Assembly: GCA_946803715.1 (NCBI GenBank)
Contig: CAMPET010000079.1
Coordinates: 179,287 to 228,684, forward strand
DNA: 49,398 nt
Origin: Beroe ovata
Lineage: Eukaryota > Ctenophora > Nuda > Beroida > Beroidae
Direction: 5' to 3'
Shown here: positions 1-10,051 of the stretch, piece by piece
Numbering within the stretch: position 1 is the first letter of the stretch
How the letters are laid out: each line of letters begins with the position of its first letter
Notes under the pieces: generated by a model
The model's database searches: none
Seen by the model: only the letters and a program-made list of their open reading frames with translations
What the model was told of the DNA's origin: nothing
Position numbers and translations under genes: made by a program

Positions 1-91
1 ACACACTGAGTACACACACTGAGTACACACACTGAGTAAACACACTGAGTACACACACTGAGTACACACACTGAGTACACACACCGAGTTC
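1..91. repeat. 13-bp minisatellite
   Basis: Seven head-to-tail copies of acacactgagtac fill the left edge of the window, with single-base changes in copies 3 and 7. It is a simple tandem repeat with no coding potential. Confidence 0.95.
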
Positions 92-300
92 AAACTTCAA
101 ATACACTCATAGGTGGAAATTTGTCGGCAAATGGACGCACTACCTATCTGCAGGACGCACCTGACATGGCTCCTCTGCCTCAACACCGCAAAGTGAGAAG
201 AGTTTGTTGCCGGGATTTAACAAGTCGGTCTGGTCCGGATGCGACATACTGAAACAGTTATAGTAGAATAGGTAGTAGTCTTGGTAGCAGCAGTACAGCT

Positions 301-430
301 CTCACGGGAAACAGTTATAGTAGTCTTTGTGACAACTGACAGTTATACCAGTCCTTGTGACAGTAATAGTAGTCTTTGTGACAGTTATAGTAGTCTTGGT
401 GACAGCAGTACAGCTGTCAAGGAATTCGTA
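301..430. repeat. Degenerate tandem repeat (gtgacagttatagtagtctt)
   Basis: Four to five diverged copies of a roughly 20-bp unit containing gacagttatagtagtctt. The short ORF crossing it is serine/aspartate-rich purely because of the repeat and is not taken as a gene. Confidence 0.7.
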
Positions 431-729
431 ACAGACTCTTATTACAGACAGTTATTACAGACACTTGCTACAAACACTTGATACAAACACTCGTTACACA
501 CTTTAGCATATCTTCATACTGGAGGATCGTACCCATGCAACATCCCATCAGTGCACTCCCTGTTGTTATCAACTGAAAAGTCGAGTTTCATGTACCCAAT
601 CATTCCATCGTCGGAGAAGTGTGATACTGGCTACATAACGCGATACACAGCAGGGCAATACCTAAGATACAGCTCACTCATACGGTTACCGAGTTGCTAT
701 TACATACCGTGGAACAGTTTTTGTTGCAG

Positions 730-819
730 GTACAGAGCGGGTTGTCCGTGTTTCCGTCACAACTCGTCAGATCAATCCCGTCCAGGTTACAGTACTGAGG
801 GAATATATTTGGTTACGAA
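730..819 (+). CDS. Possible exon of an unrecognised gene
   Basis: A pyrimidine-rich acceptor (tttttgttgcag) is followed by an open stretch reading TERVVRVSVTTRQINPVQVT and then VLREYIWLR, ending at a good donor (gaa|gtgagg). The alternation of hydrophobic and polar residues resembles a beta-rich extracellular domain, but I do not recognise a family. A second open stretch near 110-220 could be an upstream exon. The rest of the gene would lie off the left edge or be missed. I see no homology anchor, so this could be chance. Confidence 0.25.
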
Positions 820-1171
820 GTGAGGGAGAGGTCATGGATTGGTTGGATGATATACGACAGTCGCATAAGTTATGATAAGGAAAGAGGGAAAAGAGCCTAT
901 CGATTCTCTTTTGACTTGTTCGATTTGTTAACGGAGTCCAAACAGAATAGATTAACTCTCTCTCCTTCTTCGGAATATGGGACCGATGTATACAGAATAT
1001 TGAAACTCGTGAATTTTTCTGCAACGAATTTTCAATTTACATACTCGGCTCACAAAACCAATGAATATCATATTCCTGATTTAATGTGTCATTTTGAGTC
1101 AAGGTGTTGAAGCTGATCATATGAATCCTATACTGGTTTCCCTAATCACATAAAGATTAAAATAACTCACA

Positions 1172-1182
1172 TTTATTTTATT
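1172..1182 (-). promoter_or_regulatory. Poly(A) signal for the secreted-protein gene
   Basis: On the minus strand the text reads aataaaataaa, about 150 nt beyond the stop codon of the gene at 1333-2211. This is a canonical AATAAA hexamer at a sensible distance. Confidence 0.6.
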
Positions 1183-1332
1183 AGCTTCAAAGAGATAGGT
1201 AGCGGTTGTCAGAGCTTTGATGATACAATATTCGCCTTCCTCCCCGTTTTGTTGTCGGTCTAGTTGATTATCAAATGTTAGAATTTAGCTTTTCACTAGC
1301 ATCACAGTCTCAATTAACGTGGATCTTTTGGA

Positions 1333-2211
1333 TCACGGCGTGCATATGGNAAGTAGGTCGAATATTTCTTCCATCTCTTGCCGACTTATTCCTATACTAT
1401 CCAGGAATGACTGAAGTATAAACACGTATCAGACAATGTTTATCTTGAAAAAGTTGCTTATCTCAAAAAAGTTGTTCATGGATCTGATAGGTGAAAACTT
1501 GGCAGCACTCAAGTTCCAAACCTGTTTGAAGCATGTATGTACAATGTTAATGATTGGGAGCATGCATCCATCCGCACACATGGCTTTGATTCTTGGAAGC
1601 AAGACTTCATAATACTTTAGTACCTAAACAAATGAACAGGAAAATATATAGGGAGAAATGATACTTCCTGAGATATAACCTGTGCATAGAACCTATGTTA
1701 CTCATATTGTAGGTATAGATACCTCTTTAAGCTGACCATCAGGGCTGGCTATGCAATCATATACATTATCAGAACACTGTGATTCCCATTGCTTAACTGC
1801 TGTCCTCTCCAACTCCTAGTTATTAAACATTAAAAAGGCTATAGAATTTGAGGTGGAGGCCTGTATAAATCACAAAGGGAAATAGGTTTCGTACTCACAG
1901 TATATGTTTTATAAAATGAGTCTATGTTATTTAAGCACTTTGTGTCAATGGTCCCCAAGACTTGAGTGCACTGAAGTATTGGGATATGATAAGTAATTTC
2001 CTAGATTAAATTGAGTTGCAACTGTTTGACAATACAGATTCAAGAAAGATTTAAGTATGAAATTGTGACATCATTCTACCTCTGGTGAGAAATTAATCAT
2101 GTCATATGGGTCAGAACTCCGTTTACTCATGAGGTGACCAATTTCATGAAGTATCCCATCAGCAATGATAACATTCAATGAAAAGAGTAATCCTATTGTA
2201 ACCAAGAACAT
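1333..2211 (-). CDS. Small secreted cysteine-containing protein, unknown function
   Basis: Five exons are proposed on the minus strand: 2211-2080, about 1965-1884, 1818-1726, about 1623-1520, and about 1408-1333. The first starts with ATG and a clear signal peptide (MFLVTIGLLFSLNVIIADG). Junctions are in phase 0, with donors gtagaa, gtgagt and gtatct. Later exons carry cysteines in pieces such as CTQVLGTIDTKCLNN, ESQCSDNVYDCIASPDGQ and MCADGCMLPIINIVHTCFKQ, and the last reads SFLDSIGISRQEMEEIFDLL. The product is about 160-190 residues with eight or so cysteines, presumably disulphide-bonded after secretion. The exon 4 donor is uncertain: a weak gtttgg at about 1519, or read-through for 26 more codons. 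A single N at 1350 falls in the last exon. I do not recognise the family. Confidence 0.65.
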
Positions 2212-2705
2212 GATCTAGGAGTATTGACAATTGATACCCTTCTTTTTTGCTATGAAAGGATTTTCAACATAAAAATTATTTAACTTTTCCTTGTTGTTCA
2301 AGTAATTAGGTCCATCTTTCCTATCAATGATTAGCTTGGATACTTCCCAATAGTTGCAATCAGAACATTATTCACTTTGACCCTTAAAAAATTAGATTTA
2401 TTGACATGCATTGACATTCTCTGAGTTCTCACATAAACTGACAACTTGTTGCAATAATTCCTATTCCATTCCGGAAGGAACTATGATTTGATCTCAAATC
2501 ACGAATACTCTTGCTACTATTGAGAGCTTTGGCGACCAGCTCAAACGAAACAGGTCTTTTCAATAATTAACTAGTTTTCTTGAACAATTTGAATCTCTTT
2601 GTTGTGCACACATGTCGCGCGCGCAAGATTGGACTCATTCAACGCCGCGCATGGGATCGGAATTGCATCACAGTTGCATTAGGCGCGCGCGTGAGTTGGC
2701 TGTCG

Positions 2706-3019
2706 ATGATATAGCCCCTGTCGAGAATTTCATTGCGCGCGCGCCGCAAATTTTTCTCGCTGGCGCTCGAGCGCCAGCGAGAAAAATTTGCGGCGCGCGC
2801 TCGCCGCTTCGCGGCTCCGGGTCATGTCAGCTGGGCCTGGGCCTAGCATCGCCAGGCAATGTGAACACTTGCACTGTTCAAATTCACTGAACAGCTAAGC
2901 GTAGTTATAGTTCATGTAGTTGTCGATCGATGACAGATGATATTGCCGGCTAAGAATAGGATGATAGACCCTGTCGAGAATCTTTTCGCGCGCGCGCGGC
3001 GCAAACTTATTCTCAGACG
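2706..3019. repeat. Two copies of a CG-rich dispersed repeat
   Basis: Copies at about 2706-2759 and 2960-3019 share TAGACCCTGTCGAGAAT, then a tract of alternating CG, then gcaaacttattctcagacg (the end is less clear in the first copy). Related copies lie at 8226-8288 (minus) and 33911-33969 (plus). The ORF across this block is a repeat artefact. The rest of 2212-3457 holds no gene that I can support. Confidence 0.8.
2737..2800. repeat. Perfect 64-bp palindrome
   Basis: Two 32-bp arms meet at ctcgag with no spacer and no mismatch. It lies inside the first CG-rich repeat copy and would form a perfect hairpin or cruciform. Confidence 0.95.
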
Positions 3020-3457
3020 TGTGTACAATTCGTTCGCGTTGTTCGTATTCTATTCCATATTCACAATCACTCATGAAAATATATTAAGAAATTTTCAATT
3101 TTCATGTCCAGCTCCAATGTCGTTTGAGAACGTAGTTTTTAGATAACATAGCGGTCTTGATCAGAATAATAACAAAACTTGGTTTCTTCTACTATACCTA
3201 TGAGTATGATAGTAATATTAGTGGCTATTTCGAGTACTGCAGCTGGCTTTCTACTTTAAAACTAAAGTCTCTCCTTTGGGCATCTAGCTATCTAAGACAA
3301 GCTTCTTGAAATGTTTTCAAATCCGATACGATTAACGTTTTTTGGATGAGATACATCTTGATTGATTAAACGAAAGAATGTTCTATTTGAACAGAAAAAA
3401 GTTTACTTTGCACGTCCTGTTCTATCAAATGGCGCCAATAGAATGACTCCACGCGGA

Positions 3458-6400
3458 TCATCGAACAACTGGACCAATGAGGTAAACATTATCATACATG
3501 TGACCTGTGGGAGACGTGATTCAGAACCCGTACATATTCATGTGGTTCCTACTGCTAGTTAATCGAGCGTGAAATCCAGTTAATCCAGCGTGAAATAGGG
3601 AGGATGTGATTTGAGAAGGAACAAGCTGTTCACGGTCTGTGGCGGGCATTGTGCACGGATGGCGGGCATTGTGCACGGATGGCGGGCATTATGTACGGAT
3701 GGCGGGCATTGTGCCCGGATGGCGGGCATTGTGCACGGATGATGGCTTGATGACGGAACGTGAATCACAGTATACGTACCAAGATAATCATTTGTAACAC
3801 CTGGCGTTAGATCCCGAGTGTTGCGTATGAACTCCCGTTTACTCATCTTGTTCTGGAGTATATGTTATAAATATGTTAGTTAGGAGTACTGAAAACACTC
3901 ATGTTCTCATGTTGTTGTGAAAACTGCATCACGAATGCGAGCTTGCCTTAATGAGAGGGTGCTTGAAATCGTACCCAAGCAACATCAGAGAGCAACAAAT
4001 GTTGTACACAACATCTGAAGAAGAGGTATCATTCAGCAATCTGGATCAACAACTCAAATGTATCACAGCAACCGTGACCAATAACTCCAGATCGTATCTG
4101 TTGAGGTTCCTACCTTGGCTCAGGTTGAACTGAGGATTACACTCTGTGTAACGGAATGAAAACTTGAGGAGCAGGGTCAAAAGTTGCTCCTTGCCCAACT
4201 TACACTGGCTTGCAGGGAATTTGGTCAGGAAATTCCTGATAACAGGAAGAATGAATATTAGGAGAAGTATAGAGAGAGTTAGGAGAAGGATTAGAGCGTC
4301 ACACTTTACTTGGAAAAACTGACAGTTGATCAATGTCTACCTCAAAACATTTGGTAGTACAGATTGGTTGGTGTAATCTTCAAGTTTTACAAATTCTTCT
4401 AACACATCAGGTCGGCTGAAAGAGGGAGAATTTTCGAAAATGTCAGGAATTAATCATAGTGCGCGCCTCACACAACAAGCTTTATTCAATTTCCTAATTG
4501 CTATTTCGCGCGAATGGTCTCACAGAATTGATACTCGCGCGTTCCTTGACGTTTACGTTTCGTATGTAAACTTGGCACAATCAACAACTATTAGATCACT
4601 CACCTATAATAATTGTGTAGGTCCGGATTATGGCATATCGTAGCATCAAAACTCATTGCTCTACATTGGTATGGGCAGTAGCACCCAAATCAAAAAACTT
4701 TTCCTTATAGATTTTCCATCAATTACGAATATTGAGTAGAATATGCGAAGTTGAACGTGTGATATGAAAGAATAATACATTACCACAACTTATTGTAGTA
4801 TGCATATCATATTACTGGTATACCAGTGTTAAAAGAGACTGGTGGTGCTAATAGACAATTTAGAGCGGTGATCTATGGCATAGATACTGGTTGAATAAAT
4901 TATCTACTGATTCAATTTCACAATTTCACAATTTCGCTTACACTCAGTTTTTTTTATAAGAAACTTATCAAAATCCTAGGCTAGAGGTTTCTTATTTTTC
5001 CGCGATTTTGAGCCTACAAGTTTCTTAACAGTTTCTTATTTCTGTATCCTATAGCAGTTTTCGAAACTTACTTGAGCCAACATAGTTGTACTAAATTTAG
5101 TAGTCTATACCATCGGTGTTCTCAAAATGCCGATTAAAAGAGGCAGATTTGTGGTATATGGATAAAAGTGAAGGGGCGGGGGTCTGGGGGCGCNCATACT
5201 ATTACACACAATAACACACTATTACACAGTACACAGAATTACACACTATTACAGACAATAACACACAATTACACACTATTACTCACAATTACACACAATT
5301 ACATACTATTACACACAATAACACACTATTACACAGTACACAGAATTACACACTATTACAGACAATAACACACAATTACACACTATTACACACAATTACA
5401 CACAATTACACACTATTACACACAATAACACACTATTACACACAATAATACACTTTTACACACAATTACACACTATTACACACAATTACAGACACTAACA
5501 CACAATTACATACTATTACACACAATAACACACTATTACACAGTACACAGAATTACACACTATTACAGACAATAACACACAATTACACACTATTACTCAC
5601 AATTACACACAATAACACACTATTACACACAATAACACACTATTACACACTATTACACGTCATCATCACGCCGTATAACATATTGTAACTGGAATTCTAG
5701 CTCTATTATCCTTCCCTGTGGCTGTAATCGACACCTTTAACCAAAATAATGGAGTTCGGTATCCCCGCAATAACTTCAATTTTCACGGATTGCCCGAAGA
5801 GACAGGTCGAAAATTCCTTCAAATTCGTGATCTACGGCCAAAATTAGGCCGGGAGCACCTTAATACTGATGCTCTTCTTAGAAAAGTTTGCGATCCTCAT
5901 TGCCGATGATGCTCGGTGTTTTATCTGGGGATGGGATCATCATTGGGATGATACTTCTCGAGATGGTATCTACAGAGTGACTCCACTCACTTTTTCTTGA
6001 GATATTCAAAAAGTAGCCATCGTTTCCTAGGCGATTACCTTCATAGGGTTGATAGCAAATATCAACTGAGCTTCATCCATGATGAGGTATAACTTCTTGA
6101 ATGACTCCCAGCTCTGTTCCTGTAATCAAGTGATCTCAAGTAAAACTTCACTCCAGTAAAACTTCACTTTGACCACAAGTGCTCAAAACATTATGTTATG
6201 GGGGAATCAATTGGGAAAAATGCAAAATTGCAGCTTAATAATGCACGCTGTGACGTAGATGATCCATAAAAACAGAATTTATGAGTGCCGAGTGCTTAGA
6301 ATTGTGATAAGAAACCGAAATCCGCCGCTCACGCTCCTCAAAACAATCCACAAAACAAACGCAACAACTCAGAAATGACTAACAACGCGCATTTTCATTC

Positions 6401-7101
6401 AAAATGACCAAATTTGCACATGCATTTTGTGTGACGTAGGTACATGACACATGTCATGAGCAGAATTTGCGATTTATGATAGAGATATGATTATTATCCC
6501 ATTACGTTTGGAAACATCATTGCAAAATTCATGCAAAACACCACTCACCAGTATCCTCTCTTGGACAAAAGCTGCATATCTCCACTCGTTCTTGACAAGA
6601 TGCAGCCACAACATGTCATCCTCCGTGATGTCTGACCACGATGAGATGACACACCCTGCCAGACACACTTCAGTTGCTGTCAGATTCGACAGTATCTTTA
6701 GTGTTACCTGGGCCAGTTTGACTATTAGGTGAGTATTGAAGATCAACTCATGGAGGGGTCATTTTTCAGCTATCAAAAGCTTTTTTGTGACATTCTATTA
6801 CAGGTGTCCACTGTTCATTAACCTCAGGAGGAAGGTTTGCAAGGACAGGCAGTGATAAATTATACAACTCCTCTCCTGCTTTTACAGCTGACTTGTCATC
6901 TGTCTTCCCGTCTTTTGCCTGTGTGTGGTCATCGTGCTGTTCAGGATGTGGCACCTTATATTGGGACTGGGTGTTACTGGAGGCACTTCATATCAAGTGA
7001 TGTCATGTAACACTGTATGACATTATGTTACTGCGTATACCATAATATCAAGAAAAGGTTTTACATACTGTGGTTGATATTATTGCCAAGATAGTCCCCA
7101 T
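3458..7101 (-). CDS. FBXO8: F-box only protein 8 (F-box plus Sec7-like domain)
   Basis: Ten minus-strand exons: 7101-7069, 6966-6823, 6707-6549, 6119-5991, about 4658-4604, 4415-4341, 4235-4114, 4014-3947, 3846-3780 and 3504-3458. The start is MGTILAIISTT. The F-box spans exons 2-3 (LPPE joined to VTLKILSNLTATEVCLAGCV, then DDMLW). Next comes SFKKLYLIMDEAQLIFAINP, then a Sec7-like region containing VLPNVLRNFLTKF, CNPQFNLSQDVVYNICCSL and MSKREFIRNTRD, ending HMYDNVYLIGPVVR. Order and motifs match FBXO8, an SCF adaptor known to act on ARF6. The Sec7 part lacks the usual catalytic-glutamate loop, as in the family. Two oddities: the frame closes between exons 4 and 5 only if one base is missing near 6040-6062, and intron 8 begins with GC (AAG|gcaagc). 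Confidence 0.88.
3641..3740. repeat. 20-bp tandem repeat, five copies (FBXO8 last intron)
   Basis: Exactly five copies of ggcgggcattgtgcacggat, two of them with one or two substitutions. It lies in the intron between the last two FBXO8 exons. Confidence 0.95.
5195..5660. repeat. Minisatellite of ttacacacta/ttacacacaa units in an FBXO8 intron
   Basis: About 460 bp of interleaved 10-11-bp units (attacacact, attacacaca, ataacacact). A single N at 5194 marks its left edge, where sequencing or assembly probably stalled. Confidence 0.9.
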
Positions 7102-7475
7102 AGCGTCATCTTCTTTGGATGTAGTATCAAGTCATGGCTGGAGAAACATATGGTACAAGTAAAATGAGATTATGAGTAATTGCCAAATGTACAGCATTAT
7201 TCAATATATTTCATAATTCATCATAAGTCATTCTCAGGCACAGGGGTACAAGTAACAAGTTGACCATCCATTCTATAAATACAATACAGAACATAAATAT
7301 CAAATTGTACAAATTAAATAACTAGTGAAATAAGAAATAACCCTGTATTATAAAACAAAGTGGCCCTTCAAGCCCAAAACCTTAATGAAATCTCATAAAA
7401 AGTAATGATGATGTTTTGTACAATGTACTGTTTCTACAATCATCATTCGCACAAAAAATGCAGCACAGTCTTAGT

Positions 7476-7481
7476 TTTATT
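7476..7481 (-). promoter_or_regulatory. Poly(A) signal of the Nudix gene
   Basis: Minus-strand aataaa about 85 nt downstream of the Nudix stop codon, before the FBXO8 start. It supports the Nudix gene having its own transcript end. Confidence 0.55.
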
Positions 7482-7565
7482 TAAAGCATTTGACACATGC
7501 ATTTTCATAGATGGGGAAGATTTAAAAAGAAACTGGATTATGATATTTTTCAGGATTCTTTAGGA

Positions 7566-7994
7566 TTATGTTGCCTCAGTATGTTCCATGATGTATGTAA
7601 ATGCATCTTGAAATAAAAGAGAGAATTGCTCATTAGATGGGGCATGGTTTCGTGATACTTTGGCTTCTTCTATACCCATCCACTTGAAAGTGGAATGTTC
7701 ATTTGATATGGTGATATTATGATGAGGATTCTTGACTTCAGCAAGGAACATAACAACTTTCTTGTCAATACCACAGCGATTATATTGAATTGAGTATTGG
7801 TAGGAGCTGATCATTTCATAGTCTGCATCAGAGAGCCCAGACTCTTCTAATGTTTCTCGCTTGGCTGCCTCTAAAAGAGACTCACCCAACTCAACCCCGC
7901 CTTTTGGAGGACTCCAACGTCCATTGTAAAGCAGCAATACCTCAGGTCTTTCTTCCAAGATACGATAGATCACAATCCCAGCAGCAGTTTTCAT
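7566..7994 (-). CDS. NUDT2: Nudix hydrolase, NUDT2 (diadenosine tetraphosphatase)-like
   Basis: A single 142-residue exon. The Nudix box is complete: G-x5-E-x7-R-E-x2-E-E-x-G, seen as GGVELGESLLEAAKRETLEE then SGL at about residues 32-54. It is preceded by RWSPPKGG, typical of asymmetric Ap4A hydrolases, and followed by the family-like EHSTFKWMGIEEA. The family cleaves Ap4A to ATP and AMP and needs a divalent metal held by the Nudix glutamates. Its length matches human NUDT2 (147 residues). It lies upstream of FBXO8 on the same strand, 465 bp apart, with its own poly(A) signal. It is intronless while its neighbours are not. A two-codon alternative start is unlikely because MKTAAGIVIYR begins the first strand of the fold. 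Confidence 0.9.
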   Translation of the reverse strand: MKTAAGIVIYRILEERPEVLLLYNGRWSPPKGGVELGESLLEAAKRETLEESGLSDADYEMISSYQYSIQYNRCGIDKKVVMFLAEVKNPHHNITISNEHSTFKWMGIEEAKVSRNHAPSNEQFSLLFQDAFTYIMEHTEAT

Positions 7995-8225
7995 GGTTAA
8001 AAGGATCTAGATCATCTCTCATGAACTTTGAAAGGGAATCTAAAGTTTCAATAATACCTGCATTATGTCAAGCAGTGCATAATCATAATGTTGAGGTAGA
8101 AAGTTTGACGTCACATCACAACAATAGCATCCAATACCGAACAGAAATTTTTGAACATGTAAAATGGTGCAATTACATAGCCCTACACTTTTGAAATTGT
8201 TCTTGTGATCGAGAGTTAGGTGGAA

Positions 8226-8288
8226 TAAGTTTGCGCCGCGCGCGCGCAAAACGAAATTGTCGACAGGGTCTATCATTGATCGACAACA
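8226..8288 (-). repeat. CG-rich dispersed repeat, third copy (inverted)
   Basis: On the minus strand: GTCGATCAATGATAGACC, CTGTCGACAATTTCG, a CG tract and gcgcaaactta. It is the same family as 2960-3019 and 33911-33969, with one substitution in CTGTCGA(G/C). Confidence 0.8.
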
Positions 8289-8785
8289 ACAAGAATTACG
8301 CCCGTTATTCCCGACAGGCGGGCGTTATATTTCCACCCAGCCTTTAAAAGCAATCAGGTTAAGATTTAAATTCTAAGGACTGGCTAATAGTAATTTGTAA
8401 TTGGGCCGCATTGCCAATTGCGCGATCTTTTTTGCCTTATTTCAACGGCCAATCTACGACGCCGCGCATTTCCTAAAATTGGTCATTTATTAAAAATTTT
8501 ACTTTGCGATTGCGCGCATGCAATTGCGTGCGGAGTGGTTTCTATGAAACACTTTGAAATGGTCGCGCGCGCACAAAACCTTCATAATTAACTCGTAAAT
8601 AGCTCCGACCCGCGTGTTTTATAAAGGAGGGACCACCGCATACCGCATACCGCATACGACCATCCTACCAACCCCACTATCTTCACCAAAATCTCCAAAT
8701 TCCTAACCACCTTATGCCTTTTTAGGCCGCTTCGCGGCCAGGCTGGGTGGAAAAAATCACGGCATTTGTGATTGTCACTGTTTCT

Positions 8786-9030
8786 CGCGCGCGCGCGCGC
8801 CTTCATCGAAGGCCGAAGCAGTTTTTGGCTTAATTCGAGATCGATGAAGGCGCTCGCGCGCGGCGATCATCAGAAACAGATCAGATAAAATCTGACTATC
8901 ACTGATAGTATCAGTATCACGGCTCGTACTTGTCAGATGTTACCTGACCTGTTTCTCGCGCGAGCGCGCCTTCATCGAAGGCCGAAACAGGGCCTTGGCC
9001 TTCGATGAAGGCGCGCGCGCCGCGCGCGAT
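8786..9030. repeat. Pair of CG-rich hairpins with TTCATCGAAGGCC arms
   Basis: Two foldbacks at about 8786-8862 and 8953-9030. Each has cgcgcgccttcatcgaaggc on the left and its complement on the right. Each is followed by cagataaaatctgac and gtatcagtatcacg, so this looks like a small non-autonomous element present twice. No gene was found in 7995-10051. Confidence 0.8.
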
Positions 9031-9665
9031 AAACTGAGGTCAGATAAAATCTGACAAGGCTCGTACTAAATCCATCGCCCTTATTTTATGATTATCTGTA
9101 TCAGTATCACGTGCCTCATGTTTAAGTTTAAGTTTTATTCGTTTTCCTGACCCATCCCAAACCCTAACCCACGGCCGATACTTCCATGCCAAATTAAACC
9201 CTTACCCTAACAGTAACCCCACCCTGATCCAAATTACCCTATCCCGCGAGGGTTCAAAAATGTCTGGTCATGGTCACGTGACCAAATCAGTTCTTCGCCC
9301 AGGGAAGCATTTTTACACTATTTTTGCCGAAAAGTAAAAATACGTGGATTCATGTCATTGTTTGTTTTACCTAAAAAGAGACAAAAATTTAATAAGAATT
9401 TTCAAAAAAGTAGTGCGATGAACTTAGTACGAGTGGACAATCACAGCATAGCATGTGCAGCTCGACAGTGTAACTGCGAATTGTGAAAAAGTAAACAATA
9501 AACATGTTTTAATTTATGTTATTGTTACCAATACCATTAATGATTCAATTTGAATTACAATCTTAATCTGTCCACTGTTTACTTTTAGTGTGTATAATTT
9601 GAACATAGACCTGACCTACAAATAAAAGATTTAAAGCAAAAGCATCTGATGCAAAAGCATTCAAA

Positions 9666-9722
9666 GCCAAAGCACTACCAAATAATAATAGCATTGCTAT
9701 CATTATTTGGTAGTGCTTTGGC
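9666..9722. repeat. 57-bp hairpin
   Basis: Arms of gccaaagcactaccaaataa and its complement enclose a short inner palindrome atagc-att-gctat. It is a probable MITE core. Confidence 0.85.
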
Positions 9723-9758
9723 AATACCGATGAGATTGAGCTAATCAAGTCCCCTTAC

Positions 9759-9834
9759 AGGAGAGCACGCATAATTGGTGTAACTTACAGTTACACTGAC
9801 GAGTACAATTGATGCCAATTATGCGTGCTCTCCT
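9759..9834. mobile_element. 76-bp MITE-like foldback
   Basis: Perfect 20-bp terminal inverted repeats: aggagagcacgcataattgg at the left, ccaattatgcgtgctctcct at the right. The 36-bp loop has no coding content. Confidence 0.75.
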
Positions 9835-10051
9835 AGAAGTTGATCTCAGACACTACTTTTTGCCTTTTGAGTATGTGCTTTACATTTAAACTTTCATTCC
9901 ACTTCCAGGCCATATTGATTCTAACTCTAACATCTTAGACACTTGGTACGGCAGTGTACCCGCGCTGCGTTACCCAATTTGCCGTTGCGGCATTTGGGTG
10001 AAGCCATTCATTGAATTGCTATGCGGGATCACTCCTGTTTTTGAGTTCAAA

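Noticed and set aside
4236-4333. Hydrophobic stretch (LILLLTLSILLLIFILP) looking like a membrane segment on the minus strand
   Set aside because: It is the pyrimidine-rich tract of an FBXO8 intron; the acceptor gttatcag at 4236 gives a phase-correct join without it.
9145-9240. ccctaaccc-like text resembling telomeric repeat
   Set aside because: Irregular and only a few units; not a telomere tract.
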